Part shown: one piece after another, positions 12,901 to 21,563 of the stretch | How positions within the stretch are numbered: the first letter of the stretch is position 1 | Layout of the letters: every line of letters begins with the position of its first letter | Assembly (NCBI RefSeq): GCF_037126465.1 | Contig: NC_088206.1 | Coordinates: 9,213,187 to 9,277,186, forward strand | Direction of reading: 5' to 3' | Source of the DNA: Ornithodoros turicata | Taxonomy: Eukaryota; Arthropoda; Arachnida; Ixodida; Argasidae | Length of the DNA: 64,000 nucleotides | Position numbers and translations under genes: made by a program | Notes under the pieces: model-generated | Database searches by the model: none | Told to the model about the DNA's origin: nothing | The model's input: the letters and a program-made list of their open reading frames with translations, nothing else

Positions 12901-14544
12901 TCTCCATAGGCGCTTTCACGTATGGTATAACCATCTGACGGTTACCATGTGCAGTGTGAGAGCCAGGTCCGCAGATCAAGAAATAATAACAATAATAAAA
13001 AATTTGGTCATTTCAGAGGGTGTGGGACAAGGAGCATTGAACAGCCATTAAACATCGTAAAATCATAACCACTTTGGCGTCGGCGTCGAGGGGGATGAAA
13101 AGGGTGTCCTTAATGCCTCATTTTCGTCGGTTCCACACTCTAAGAAAAAAAGGATCACTTTTACTCCTTTTTGGGAGTAATTGCATTGCCACAAAAATAG
13201 TCCCTTTCGGGAGTAAATGCACGGGAGTAAATGAATGTCACAGAGTGAAGACCGGATTTCACGCGCTGTTGTAAGACTCCCAGGTACATAATTGGTGCGC
13301 ATGCATGAAGATACTACGAAGCAAACCATCAACCGTGATATATCGAGTGATATAAAATCTTGCCCCATACTAGGGCACAATTTGCGAAAAAAGATGCGCT
13401 AACTGTTTCTTACTCTGAGTGGCTGGAAAATTGCTACGTTGTGTGAGTTATACAGCCTTATGTCGTTCAAATTGACCAAGCGCACATACTTACGTAGACT
13501 TTTGCATTCAGGAGACCATTCGCGAAGTTTAGTGACAATTTGCAGTCCTGGGGAGTAAACGTCGGGACTAAATGTTGGGTTAGGGGACTAAAATGGGGAG
13601 TAATTGCAGACTAGGGGAGTAGAAGCTGCAATTACTCCCCATTTTACTCCTTTTTTCTTTGAGTGTGCACACTCTAAGAAAAAATGAGTAAAATACGGAG
13701 TAATTGCAGCTTCTAGTCCCCTGGACTGCAATTACTCCCTATTTCAGTCCCCTAACCCCGACATTTACCCCACATGACTGCAAATAGTCACTGATCTTCG
13801 ACAATGGTCTTCCGAATGCAGCAGTCTACGTAAATATGTGCTCTTCGTCAATTTGATGGCATAAGGCTACCTATGCAAACTTAGAAATTTTTCACTCACA
13901 CAGAGTAAGCTTCTTTCTTCAAAAATTGTGCCCTATGTATGTCGCAAGATTTTATATCACTCGATATATCACGGTTGACGGTTTGATTCAAAGTATTTTC
14001 ATGCATGCACTCGAATAATCTACCTGAAACCGTTAGAACAGTGCGTAACACGCAGTCTCCACTCTGTGACATTCGTTTACTCCCGTGCATTTACTCCCGA
14101 AAGGAACTATTTAGTCCCCGAACGGAGTAAAATTACTCCTTTTTTTTCTTAGAGTGCAAAGGGTCCATGTTCACCTGCTTCGCTCACGAATACCTGCACG
14201 GCCACCTTTATAGAACTGGAACAAAAAATAAAAATAAAAAGAACCGACTCCGCGGAACGGGAGTCTATTTTCCTGTTCAGGTAGCGAGGATAACTCCATC
14301 ACCGCATCGAGACGACTATCGAAGCTTATGAGGTTACACAGAAAATTCGTGACGATAACCTCTTGGCTACTTATCTCAGGTGATTCTAGAAATAGCCTGA
14401 GCTCTGTTCAAGTTGCCGGCTAAAGTGATACTGCAGCACGCTGCAGGCAAACGAATTCACGTAAAAGTCACGTCCGATGTAGTTTCTGACACGCAACGTA
14501 CCTTTGGACAACGAGACAGCGAGGAGAATCCACAAGAGCAGCAT
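968..14544 (-). CDS. Secreted LolA-like-domain protein, eight exons, 3' end not found
   Basis: Exons on the minus strand: 14544-14502, 5468-5259, 5093-4951, 3605-3468, 3330-3219, 3130-2976, 1878-1791, 1104-968. All have GT/AG borders and the phases fit (1,1,0,0,1,0,1,0), giving 342 codons. Exon 1 is a signal peptide (MLLLWILLAVSLS). Exons 2-3 read PSFPSDFKVDVLVDAWWEKG, then VIDFGKDTIIF and a Cys-containing DESCKYAEG, the strand pattern I associate with metazoan LolA-like (apolipoprotein-binding-like) domains. Exons 7-8 repeat it (VIIISDYRAGYQYEVDV, then ETC), suggesting a second domain. The family call is from recollection of pattern, not a search. The exon 1 link rests on phase match and a good GTACGT donor across a 9-kb intron full of repeats. 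Exon 4 has one in-frame TGA (3515-3513). No terminal exon is recognised below 968, so the gene may continue outside the window. Likely extracellular lipid or hydrophobic-ligand binding, by inference. Confidence 0.6.
2364..2654 (+). mobile_element. tRNA-derived SINE (tick Ruka-like), copy 1
   Basis: Begins with a tRNA-like head: A box TGGCATAGTGGTTA and B box GGTTCGAATCC. A body (TGAGGTTTTCCCC... GAAGTCGGCCCAGGACGC) and an A-rich tail follow. A 10-bp target duplication (CTAACGGAAG / CTAACAGAAG, one mismatch) flanks it at 2354-2363 and 2655-2664. Head and body resemble the Ruka SINE described in ixodid ticks, a recollection that a database match should confirm. Confidence 0.85.
3674..3798. repeat. 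Long hairpin: 55-bp arms, 15-bp loop
   Basis: Arms 3674-3728 and 3744-3798 are reverse complements with only about three differences. The outer ends continue weakly in AT-rich sequence. It lies in the intron between exons 3 and 4 of the LolA-like gene. Probably a foldback MITE. A precursor of small RNA is possible. Confidence 0.85.
4217..4392. mobile_element. 176-bp pogo/Tc1-type MITE, copy 1
   Basis: TIRs start CAGTCAAACTC and extend about 25 bp. TA duplications lie at 4215-4216 and 4393-4394. Nearly identical to the copy at 11063-11238. Sits in the intron between exons 3 and 4-5 side of the LolA-like gene region (4.2 kb). Confidence 0.85.
5789..5847. repeat. TA microsatellite inside two small hairpins
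   Basis: Two (TA)n runs, each enclosed by short inverted repeats (ATGCCCAGT / ACTGGGCAT and AACTTC / GAAGTT). Confidence 0.7.
6092..6136 (-). ncRNA. Hammerhead ribozyme, type I, pair A copy 1
   Basis: Read on the minus strand: stem I 5' CCAGAG (6136-6131), core CTGACGA (6130-6124), stem II GCCG/CGGC (6123-6120 and 6113-6110) with a 6-nt loop, core GAAA (6109-6106), stem III CAC/GTG (6105-6100), TC (6099-6098), stem I 3' CTCTGG (6097-6092). Cleavage is predicted between 6098 and 6097. All core positions fit the CUGANGA / GAAA / UH consensus and every stem pairs perfectly. Confidence 0.88.
6379..6423 (-). ncRNA. Hammerhead ribozyme, type I, pair A copy 2
   Basis: Identical core and stems to copy 1: stem I 6423-6418 with 6384-6379, CTGACGA 6417-6411, stem II 6410-6407 with 6400-6397, GAAA 6396-6393, stem III 6392-6387, predicted cleavage between 6385 and 6384. 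The two cleavage sites are 287 nt apart, the length of the expected circular monomer. Confidence 0.88.
6609..7187. mobile_element. MITE with TIR AATAGACCTCT, long copy
   Basis: Ends AATAGACCTCTCCC and GGTAGAGGTCTATT are inverted repeats. Compared with the copy at 27988-28279 it has an extra ~267-bp block (6713-6979) bounded by the 11-bp direct repeat GAACAAGGTCG (6702-6712 and 6969-6979). The termini contain the CRE-like octamer TGACGTCA. Confidence 0.75.
7340..7530. repeat. Degenerate AGTTAC-rich hAT-type terminus
   Basis: Repeated AAGTTAC/GAGTTAC words (AGTTACCTGAAAAAGGAAC and similar) are typical of the terminal regions of arthropod hAT elements. Ends are not definable. Confidence 0.4.
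8691..8984. mobile_element. MITE with TIR GAGTCACTAAAT
   Basis: Left end GAGTCACTAAATGGGGTACAG and right end CTGCTTCCTATTTAGTGAC are inverted repeats. The GC-rich interior has no convincing frame. Related termini bound the 14831-15373 element. Confidence 0.6.
9199..10551. mobile_element. hAT-type element interrupted by a LINE 3' end
   Basis: Ends CAGGGATGGCC and CCAGCCCTG plus internal TATTATAATAC repeats at both flanks define a hAT-like element. The flanking octamers (AGCAAAGG, AACAGAGG) match at 6 of 8 positions. A 129-codon plus frame (9432-9821) has no recognised domain. A LINE tail lies inside from 9996 to 10510. Confidence 0.6.
9996..10510 (+). mobile_element. Non-LTR retrotransposon 3' end (CR1/jockey-like)
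   Basis: Translation gives LPSLDSRRTDARLSLFHR, then NWNDLPSDLAELVDYDTF, the C-terminal pattern of LINE reverse transcriptase proteins (LxxRR...NWNxLP...TF). One frameshift separates the two parts near 10200. A noncoding tail with a (CT)n run at about 10397-10416 and a terminal (AAAT)n tail follow. A 5'-truncated, dead copy. Confidence 0.75.
11063..11238. mobile_element. 176-bp pogo/Tc1-type MITE, copy 2
   Basis: Same family as 4217-4392, TIR CAGTCAAACTCCTTTA, TA duplications at 11061-11062 and 11239-11240. Sixteen bases separate it from the following SINE. Confidence 0.87.
11255..11537 (+). mobile_element. tRNA-derived SINE (tick Ruka-like), copy 2
   Basis: Same SINE as 2364-2654 with B box GGTTCGAATCC and an A-rich tail. 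The target duplication TTCTGGATAAA is perfect at 11244-11254 and 11538-11548, so this insertion is fairly young. Confidence 0.9.
12299..12343 (+). ncRNA. Hammerhead ribozyme, type I, pair B copy 1
   Basis: Stem I GTACTG (12299-12304) with CAGTAC (12338-12343), core CTGATGA (12305-12311), stem II GGCT/GGCC (12312-12315 and 12322-12325, one G-U pair), core GAAA (12326-12329), stem III CAG/CTG (12330-12335), TC (12336-12337). Predicted cleavage after 12337. Confidence 0.88.
12531..12575 (+). ncRNA. Hammerhead ribozyme, type I, pair B copy 2
   Basis: Stem I 12531-12536 with 12570-12575, CTGATGA 12537-12543, GAAA 12558-12561, stem III 12562-12567, TC 12568-12569. Stem II is GGCT/GGCA, so its closing pair next to GAAA is broken by C to A at 12557. 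This copy may be slower or inactive. Confidence 0.83.
12604..12736. repeat. AT-rich microsatellite
   Basis: (AT)n followed by imperfect (ATATAAAA)n sequence. Confidence 0.9.
13134..14156. mobile_element. Two head-to-head MITE copies forming a ~1-kb palindrome
   Basis: 13134-13667 and 13668-14156 are inverted copies of the same element, each with termini CACTCTAAGAAAAAA and nested GGAGTAA/TTACTCC subrepeats. Their interiors also match (for example ATATCGAGTGATATAAAATC and its complement). The junction is a short GTGTGCACAC palindrome. Confidence 0.8.
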
Positions 14545-14830
14545 CTTGCTCACACCCTAGGACCCGACTGAAACTTTTGCCAGAAGCGAGATTATGTCGT
14601 ATTTGCTCGAACAACTATTTATCTAACACGTACGAGAATAGGCACAGAACAATACCTGCTTTTCAGAATACAATACGCCGCCGTTATATTGTTCCCTCCA
14701 GTGAGCCATGCACTGATAACAGTGTGTCTAATCTGGTACCTGTTAGAAAGAAAGGCGCTGTCTGGGGCAGTGCACTTCGGAACATGATTGAGGGTTCAGA
14801 GAAAACTGGAACTGCTGTCATACCTGCGTT

Positions 14831-15373
14831 AGAGTCACTAAATAGGCTTCGCTTCAGAGTATCGACACTGAGGTCCAAGGGAGAGTAGGAGCGCCATCTT
14901 CTTTCCGCACCACACCGGTATCATCCCCATTTGAGGATCCAAGACGGCTAGCATAATGCTTCCTGTGGGATGTAGAAACATGTATGATTGTTGTGCGATA
15001 ATCTATGTATTGTCAAGGAGCGTCTCGAGGATCCATAACTTAAAAACCCTAGACTAGGGGACAAAAAACGACAACACAGACAAGGTCTCGTTGTTGTTCG
15101 TTGTTGTCGTTCGTTTTTTGTCCCCTAGTCTCGGGTTTGCTTGCTACCTCTCTATCCTCTCGATCCCGAGGATGTCAAGGTGAGCTCAAGGCCGTCAACT
15201 GGTGCTTGCGAACGAAAGGAACATTTCACCCGCGCACGATAGATGGCGTCGTGCGCTGAAGTGCGCACTGCGCGTACACGTGCGGGTAGCGTGGCGCGGA
15301 ACCAAGATGGCGCCTGCTCGCTCTTGGAACTCAGTGTCGATACTCTGGAAGCGTAGCTTATTTGGTGACTCGA
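14831..15373. mobile_element. MITE/foldback with GAGTCACTAAATA termini
   Basis: About 80-bp arms (14831-14925 and 15295-15373) are inverted copies sharing CAGAGTATCGACACTGAG. They enclose a second hairpin at 15044-15137 with arms carrying CTAGACTAGGGGACAAAAAA. Confidence 0.7.
15044..15137. repeat. Hairpin inside the 14.8-15.4 kb element
   Basis: CCCTAGACTAGGGGACAAAA at the left recurs inverted at the right (TTTTGTCCCCTAGTCTCGGG). The loop is rich in GTTGTTGTT. Possibly a separate nested foldback. Confidence 0.75.
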
Positions 15374-17264
15374 ACTTGCGCGTTCCTGTCGAAACGCGAA
15401 TGTCGCCTGTGATATCCCGCGGATATCCCATGGATGTCCGGCGCTTCAGGACTTTCGAGACCTTGTAGTGGTGCCCCATTTCAGGTGTTTTCGTCTTTAG
15501 GACGCTTTCATGTCAAAGTGCCACACTCATCAAGTCATCATAAATGACGCCGGCCCAGATGATGTTGAGCCGCAGGAAGCTTCTGTTCGGCTGTAAGAGC
15601 TGACCAGGGGTCAACGTTCGTTCTCTTTTTATACACTCGCTTTTCTTTCATTCGCTCATTCACTCACAGAAGCTTTTTGCGGCTGCATGTTTTCATTCAT
15701 CCAGCAGTCACTCATCGCGTGCGCTCGAGGCTGTCTCCCACTCGTTTTGCCCTGCCACAAAAATATTGTAAATGAATCTCATTTATACAAGGTTTGCGGG
15801 CTATCACGTCGCTCGAGTTACCCTTCTTTCACTGGCTTGCAGAGGTTAGTCCTGCCAGGGGCCACGCTTTCACACACACACACACACACAAAAAAGAAAC
15901 CTTGTAGTGGTGTACCAGGGATATTAAAGTAGCACAGAAGTCATTTTTAACACCCTGTTTTCTTCCTATAAAACTGTTAAGTAGGCCAGTAAGATGCGTC
16001 ATGCGAAGTAATTCACACCACAGAGACATAATTATCGCACAAATTGAATTTAAAATACGCCGCAAAAAGCGACCGTGCGCAACGGTGGTGAAGAGCAGTA
16101 CCAGCCTGTGATCTGCCTGGAACCTCGCGCTGACGCTATAAGGAGAACGCTCGCTGATTGATCTAGAGAAATGTTGTCTGCTACCCCGCTGTCGTCTCCT
16201 ACTCGGCTGTTCCGGTTCTGAAAAAGCCTTTCTCCTGGCTCGGTAATGATTCGACCGCTCCTTCTATTCAACTGACTGACTTTTGAAACTGGCAAAACTG
16301 GTTTACCGCGGCAAAGGAACAAGGCGCTGACCCCCACTGACCAGCGAACCAGAACGAGTCCTCCTTATAACGTCATTGGTGACGTGGCATCATACCTCCT
16401 CATCCTCGTTATACCTGGAGTGGCGAGTTAAGGGTGAACGCGCGGAGGCATGTTTATGTGAGTTTTTTTCTGGGAAACAAATTGCACACATCAAAAACTT
16501 TCGTGCTACTCGGTAAAATGAGACACACACTTTCATCAGACGTCTTAATCTGAAACTTTTTTGGATGGGATGGCCCTCTGTACTCCTTTAATGACTTGCT
16601 GGGTGTTCTTAGGACTAGGTCCAATCTGCGTTCAATAAGTATTGCAAGATGGCCGGTCAACGAACGGGACACACTTTCATCCTCCCCCTTTCCCTGTTCG
16701 TGAACGCCGTAACTTCATTGGCCAGCCTCGGAAAAACAAAGAGTCTGACGTAAACGATGTATTCGATGCATTGTACCTCCATGCATCAACATGGTTCGGA
16801 GAGGTATGGCCAGGCAACTCGTCTGCTGCGTTGCTAGGAGACGAATGCTAGCAAGCACGGTGACGTCATCTATTCTTGGCGAAACCGAAGATACGAAGCT
16901 TTGCCGATGCTTTCAGAAATTAGTGCAAATGCATGATGTTCACGGACGGCATTACCTAGTCTTGAACGACGGTTATTTATAACGCGGAATAAAACAGAAA
17001 CATTTGTTGCTTTCTTCTTTTTACAGTCTGGGGTGACACTTTAAAGGCAACAGGGGAGTGTATTGGGAGTGTGTGTTCGTTTAGATGGCAGAAATATGCA
17101 CCCGCCATGGGACCCCGTGTGACAACGTTCTTTCTTTTTGATCGTCCTTTCCAAAGGTCTGCGTCTAATGCCGTCATAAGGACTGTCACACGCAATTAAT
17201 CTGAACAGGCACTCGGTGACTATCTCGGCTACCCAGTTCGGCACACCCACGCCGTCCGCACCAG

Positions 17265-17614
17265 GACCTACTAGATTATAGCGACCATGCCATATACGGA
17301 CCCCTTCCCAGCGACGCATTTGGAGGCTAGCGGTGGCGCTAGTCATCGGCAGGGTTATTGTTTCCCGAATTTCTACAGTACTTTGTACTTTAGCTTACCT
17401 TAGTAAAGTTCATTATCATCATCATCTTACGCGTTTTCATAGGAGCTGTTGCTGTCGTCTGCTACGGTAGTTGCACGTCCGCTTCTGCTTAATTTTCATC
17501 GTCCAATCATGATGTAGATTTCGCGGGCCGATGTGTAGCGCCCTAGCAGATCGTGCGGACGGGCTCCTCATTGGGTTTGCCGATTATGCCGTGGTCGTCA
17601 TAATCTAGTAGGTC
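17265..17614. mobile_element. GACCTACTAGATTATA-type MITE, copy 1
   Basis: Left end GACCTACTAGATTATAGCGA and right end TAATCTAGTAGGTC are inverted. Shares the interior GCTGTCGTCTGCTACGGTAG with copies at 56047-56455 and 62342-62562. Confidence 0.75.
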
Positions 17615-19632
17615 GTGGTCCGCACTTGGCATTGAGGATCCACGTTTTCATCTTGACGCCATCTGGAGTAGCTAAGAACAGTAGCCACTCATGTTGTGAA
17701 TCAAAATGAAATATTGGCTTCAGACACGTTTGCCTGGTCAAAAATATTGGTAAGAACAATTTACGTGCTTCCGCCAGCAATCGGGCAGGCTATCGCTCCC
17801 TGGCGATGAAACTCCCCAATCATCGTCATTAACATAAAGTTGTTGTTTTTGTTGCGTTTCCCACACATATATTAATGCAGCTATTTCTGCGTCTGTCTAG
17901 CACGCCTTTTTCAAGAGGGCCACTGCGTTGCAAGTGGTACCCCGGTAGGATTAGGAAGCCACTGTGTCTGCGCCAAATCCTCTTTGAAGTGTGTAATCCC
18001 GTTCACGAGCGAAGGACAAATGTCCACACTTTGTCCGGGATGACCACGACCGCAGCCTGATCACGATTGGGTGCGTTGTGGGTTCTGCGTCAGTGCGAGT
18101 AGAGCGTCAGTCGGCCTGTGAAGTCGGCCCAGGACGCACGTCCCCCCCCCCCCGCGATACGTTTCCCGTCTGAGCGTTTCAGACGTTTTCAGACGTTTCC
18201 CACCTAAGCGTTTCCGACTTTGTCTAGTAGTTTCACCACCGCCACCCCTGTAGAGCGGCAGCGTCAGTAAAGACCCGATCATCCAACATCCCTCAGTGAA
18301 TGAATTCAGGGAGCATACATTTGGAAGCACATTCCATTCGTTGAATTTTATTTGATACTGTGAACGCATCTCTGCATCTTAACATCCTTCGGTTTTACAT
18401 CATTGCGTCAGACCTAGATGGTCCTCCATTTCTGTAATTGGGTGTGCTCCGTTTCCAGGTCGCATTGTCAAGTTCAGCGGCGTCCTGGAAAATGAAGTTC
18501 AGTTCGTCTAAATGATCATTTGGAACTGGCAAACAGTCTGGATGGTTCCCATGGGCTTTCCTCTGGCGCTTTAATGCAAAAATGTAGGCACAGTTCCCTA
18601 TGAAGTCGACCCTCTGCAGACACGACACCTATCCCGCAGCTCCAAGCAGTATATGGCGCCGCGTAGCAGGCAGATCGCACGGTAAACACATATCAAGAGG
18701 GAAAGGAAAGGCTGTATCGTCGGCAGAAGAAGAGAAGCGGGAGGCCTAAGGTAGAAGAGGAAAGGAGTCTGATATGTGCCCAAGTGGCACAATGAATTGA
18801 AAGTGTGAGTGCATAGGGGTGTGTGTGGGTGGACGAAGGTCCACGTTCTTCGTGGCCAAGAAATACGAAATAAACCCACTACACTGGTAAGACACCACCT
18901 AGCAAACCTTATATTACAGCTTGCGAAATACTCGTCGGAAATCGACAACTCGCGGTTTATACTGTCTGTAATCTCCAGGTGCTGCAAAATTGTTTCTTCC
19001 GTCTCATAGACTCTACGGCATACTGCCCACCCTCGAACACAATAATGGTACAGCCCCTTCGGAAGCGGCCACTTTGCTATGCTGCTGCACCTTTGAACGA
19101 AGATATCAGAAAGTGTGTCGCAAGCAGTACATTGTGTTGCTTAGGGGAGTTTTAATAGATCGGAGACACTCTACAAATACGGTATACGATAAAGGAAGCT
19201 GTCAAATCAGATGACAGCAACGTGGCGTCAGCCACACTTGAGATGAATCAGGTAATTGGGGGGGGGGGGGGGTCCTGTTTCCGGTACCGTCATCGTGAAC
19301 ACTTTCCGATCTGCTAAACCTTACTATTAGTGAGTTTTAGTACATCGGAACAACTCTAGGAAAACGATACGATAAGGAAGTTATCAAATCCAAACGTCAC
19401 GCGCTTCAAAGAAACAGGCCGATTGACGTATCGTGTTTTCGGAACTGGGTCCGTGAACACCAACAGTCACCTGTGCTAATTCAGGTGAATGGATTTCAAG
19501 ATATTCGATATGAATAGTGCTTTGTTGTCTACAATCAGGAGAATGCAGACAGCAACGACATCCTGATATGTCATTCCGTAATCTACCGCTCAGATTGGCA
19601 ACGAGCTCACGTACCGGCAGTGTCTGTGTGAC

Positions 19633-19931
19633 TCAACGTCCGAGATAGTGGTAGTATGGATAGTAGGAATGGTAGTAGTAGCCCAAGCTCGGAGCGTACG
19701 GGTAGCCGTAGTACCCGCTCACAAGGTACTGAGGAGCCGCAGTGACCACGGCAACGGCCAGAGCGACCACAAGGAGCACCAAAAACTGTAACAAATCGTC
19801 ATCGACATGAACAATAATAATAATTCATCCGTAGAGAGAGCAATTTCTACAAAGGCATAGACCTTAAGCTTTCCTAGCAGCTTTCCTTAAGCTTTCCGTA
19901 GGATATTGGTAGAACTTACCGCAGCGTTCAT
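19633..19931 (-). CDS. Short tyrosine-rich secreted peptide (cuticle-type)
   Basis: Two exons, 19931-19920 (codons for MNAA, donor GTAAGT) and 19785-19633 (acceptor after TTACAG, stop TGA), encode 54 residues. Residues 1-20 form a signal peptide (MNAAFLVLLVVALAVAVVTA). The remaining ~34 residues contain 13 tyrosines with Gly, Pro, Ser and His in YY/YYY clusters (GYYGYPYAPS, YYYHSYYPYYHY). An intron splitting the signal peptide after four codons is the typical layout of arthropod cuticular-protein genes. A TATA box lies about 75 bp upstream of the ATG, leaving a ~50-nt leader. No cysteines and no chitin-binding R&R consensus are present, so it is more likely a small structural or cement/cuticle peptide, or an amphipathic secreted peptide, than a classical CPR protein. 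No AATAAA is seen close after the stop. Confidence 0.75.
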
Positions 19932-20004
19932 GCTGTAGGCTGTTCGAGAGGCTCTTCTTCGTCTCTGCAGGACGATGTGTGAATTCTCGAAAATGCCATC
20001 GCGG

Positions 20005-20012
20005 TTTTTATA
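20005..20012 (-). promoter_or_regulatory. TATA box of the tyrosine-rich peptide gene
   Basis: Minus-strand TATAAAAA in a GC-rich setting, roughly 75 bp before the ATG at 19931. A start site about 30 nt downstream would lie near 19977, giving a leader of about 45-50 nt. Confidence 0.7.
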
Positions 20013-20019
20013 GCCCCCC

Positions 20020-21238
20020 ATGATCACGTGGTGGGGCTTTCCGTACCGAAGCTAGACGTATACACATGCGCAACATTGCATCTTATTAGTTTCCATCGAA
20101 TTTCTTGGGGGAGTTCGCGAGGAGAAGAAAACGAAAAAAAAAAGAAAAAAAAAAAGAACGGAACAAGGCAAACGTGTCGAGGATGGCATAGGTAACCAGC
20201 CGTGACTTTTCACGTACAAGTAGCACTGTCAGGAGGGAATGCCATATGCGGGCGGGGCATATAGCATATGCTTCGTGAGGTCAAGGTTCCTCGGAAGCAG
20301 CCGTCGGGAAATTAATTTACAAGCACTCCGCGTTACGTGTAAGTGGAATAATTCCGTTCTCCAAAATAACGTTGTGAACTACTGTTTTATTGAAGACAGG
20401 CCATGGCGTGTCTTCGTGTTTCGTGAATGTCTTTAAAATGCCACAGTAAAGCGGCCTGAAACGTAAAAAGTAAAGCGGTTGAAAAGAGGCCTTGTTCAAC
20501 TTATGCAAAATGCAGAGGCAATGCTGCTCAGTAGTGTAGGAGCTTGTATTGCGATTCAAAAACAGAGATATAAAATTTATTGTCTATCTCTATCTAATGT
20601 CACGATAGCCTTGCCTGTCGTGAATGAACGTTGTATACATCGTTGAATTCACGTGACATAAAGGCGCGCCGAAGCTGACTTCAATGGCGTAGAAATAAAG
20701 GCGGATCCCTGCAGTCTGTAAGCTGTGACAATTCTGTTGGAGGTCTCACACCTTGTCAAACGCCTCACAGCAGCCAACAAGTACGCAATCAATGTGTGAC
20801 CTCTGATCAAGAAAAACACGTACGAATCAAACTGAGTTCTGCAAGGAAAGTGTCTCCTGTGTCCACGCTTTGATCTACGACGCAAGAATTCCCTTCGTGA
20901 AACAGTCAAGGCGTTTGCAAAAATTACACCACGATTCCCACTGCATTAAATTACACTGAATTACTGAATTAAAAATTACACCACGATTCCCACTGAATTG
21001 CGGAACAAAAATGCAAGTGTCATCGAAGGACCCCCAAGGCTCAGCCGTCATTTTGCCTGGGGATGTACAAAAACACGTGCACTATACGACCAGGGCTTCA
21101 ACATTTCACGCAAATATTTACAAGCTACGGGTGTAAGACGAGCGATTACATGCGGGGACTATACAATAGCGATCCGTTCACAAACGTGACTGAAGGCTCC
21201 CATCCGATGTGGCTTTTACGGCTCAGTCGCGTTACAGC
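20020..21238. other. No gene seen
   Basis: Purine runs near 20130-20160 and a 24-bp direct duplication (TTACACCACGATTCCCACTG at about 20922 and 20971). No convincing coding or element ends. Confidence 0.4.
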
Positions 21239-21239
21239 T

Positions 21240-21288
21240 TGAGACAGGTTTACTCTCCTAGCGCTGCTGTCACTGCGGCGCTCTAGAA
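21240..21288 (+). mobile_element. LINE fragment, 5' piece of a split copy
   Basis: Reads RCCHCGALE and continues across two later insertions into 23179-23226 (DLGHILLHCPHYQP) and 27608-27890. HILLHCPHY with the preceding CxHC is the C-terminal zinc-knuckle-like pattern of arthropod non-LTR retrotransposons. The upstream limit is not determined. Confidence 0.7.
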
Positions 21289-21563
21289 CAGCGTTTCCCA
21301 AACTTTCGGCGGTGACGGACCCCCGGAAGCAATGAGAACCAATTCACGGACCCCCCCCCACACACACACACACACACAAATATACCGGGATACGCGCTGT
21401 GTACACTGCATTGCAGACCGCGTTTAATATGCGCGACAGGGTATAACAAGGAACGAAATCACATTTGTGCAAGCATAAACATGGTCAAGTGACTGTCTAG
21501 ACAGAAGCGAAGTTGACTTCCAACGCCGCGTTCAGTGCGAAGGATGGTGCTGCTTGCTGGATG

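Larger units (their letters stand above)
14545..19632. other. Intergenic, repeat-bearing, no gene recognised
   Basis: Contains the elements listed separately (14.8-15.4 and 17.27-17.61 kb), a (CA)n run near 15874-15890, a LINE-tail relic at about 17788-17850 matching the one at 27.84 kb, a SINE scrap at 18118-18141, a poly(G) run near 19257-19272 and a diverged ~65-bp direct repeat (19148-19211, 19333-19399). Small frames here show no domain or splice support. Confidence 0.5.
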
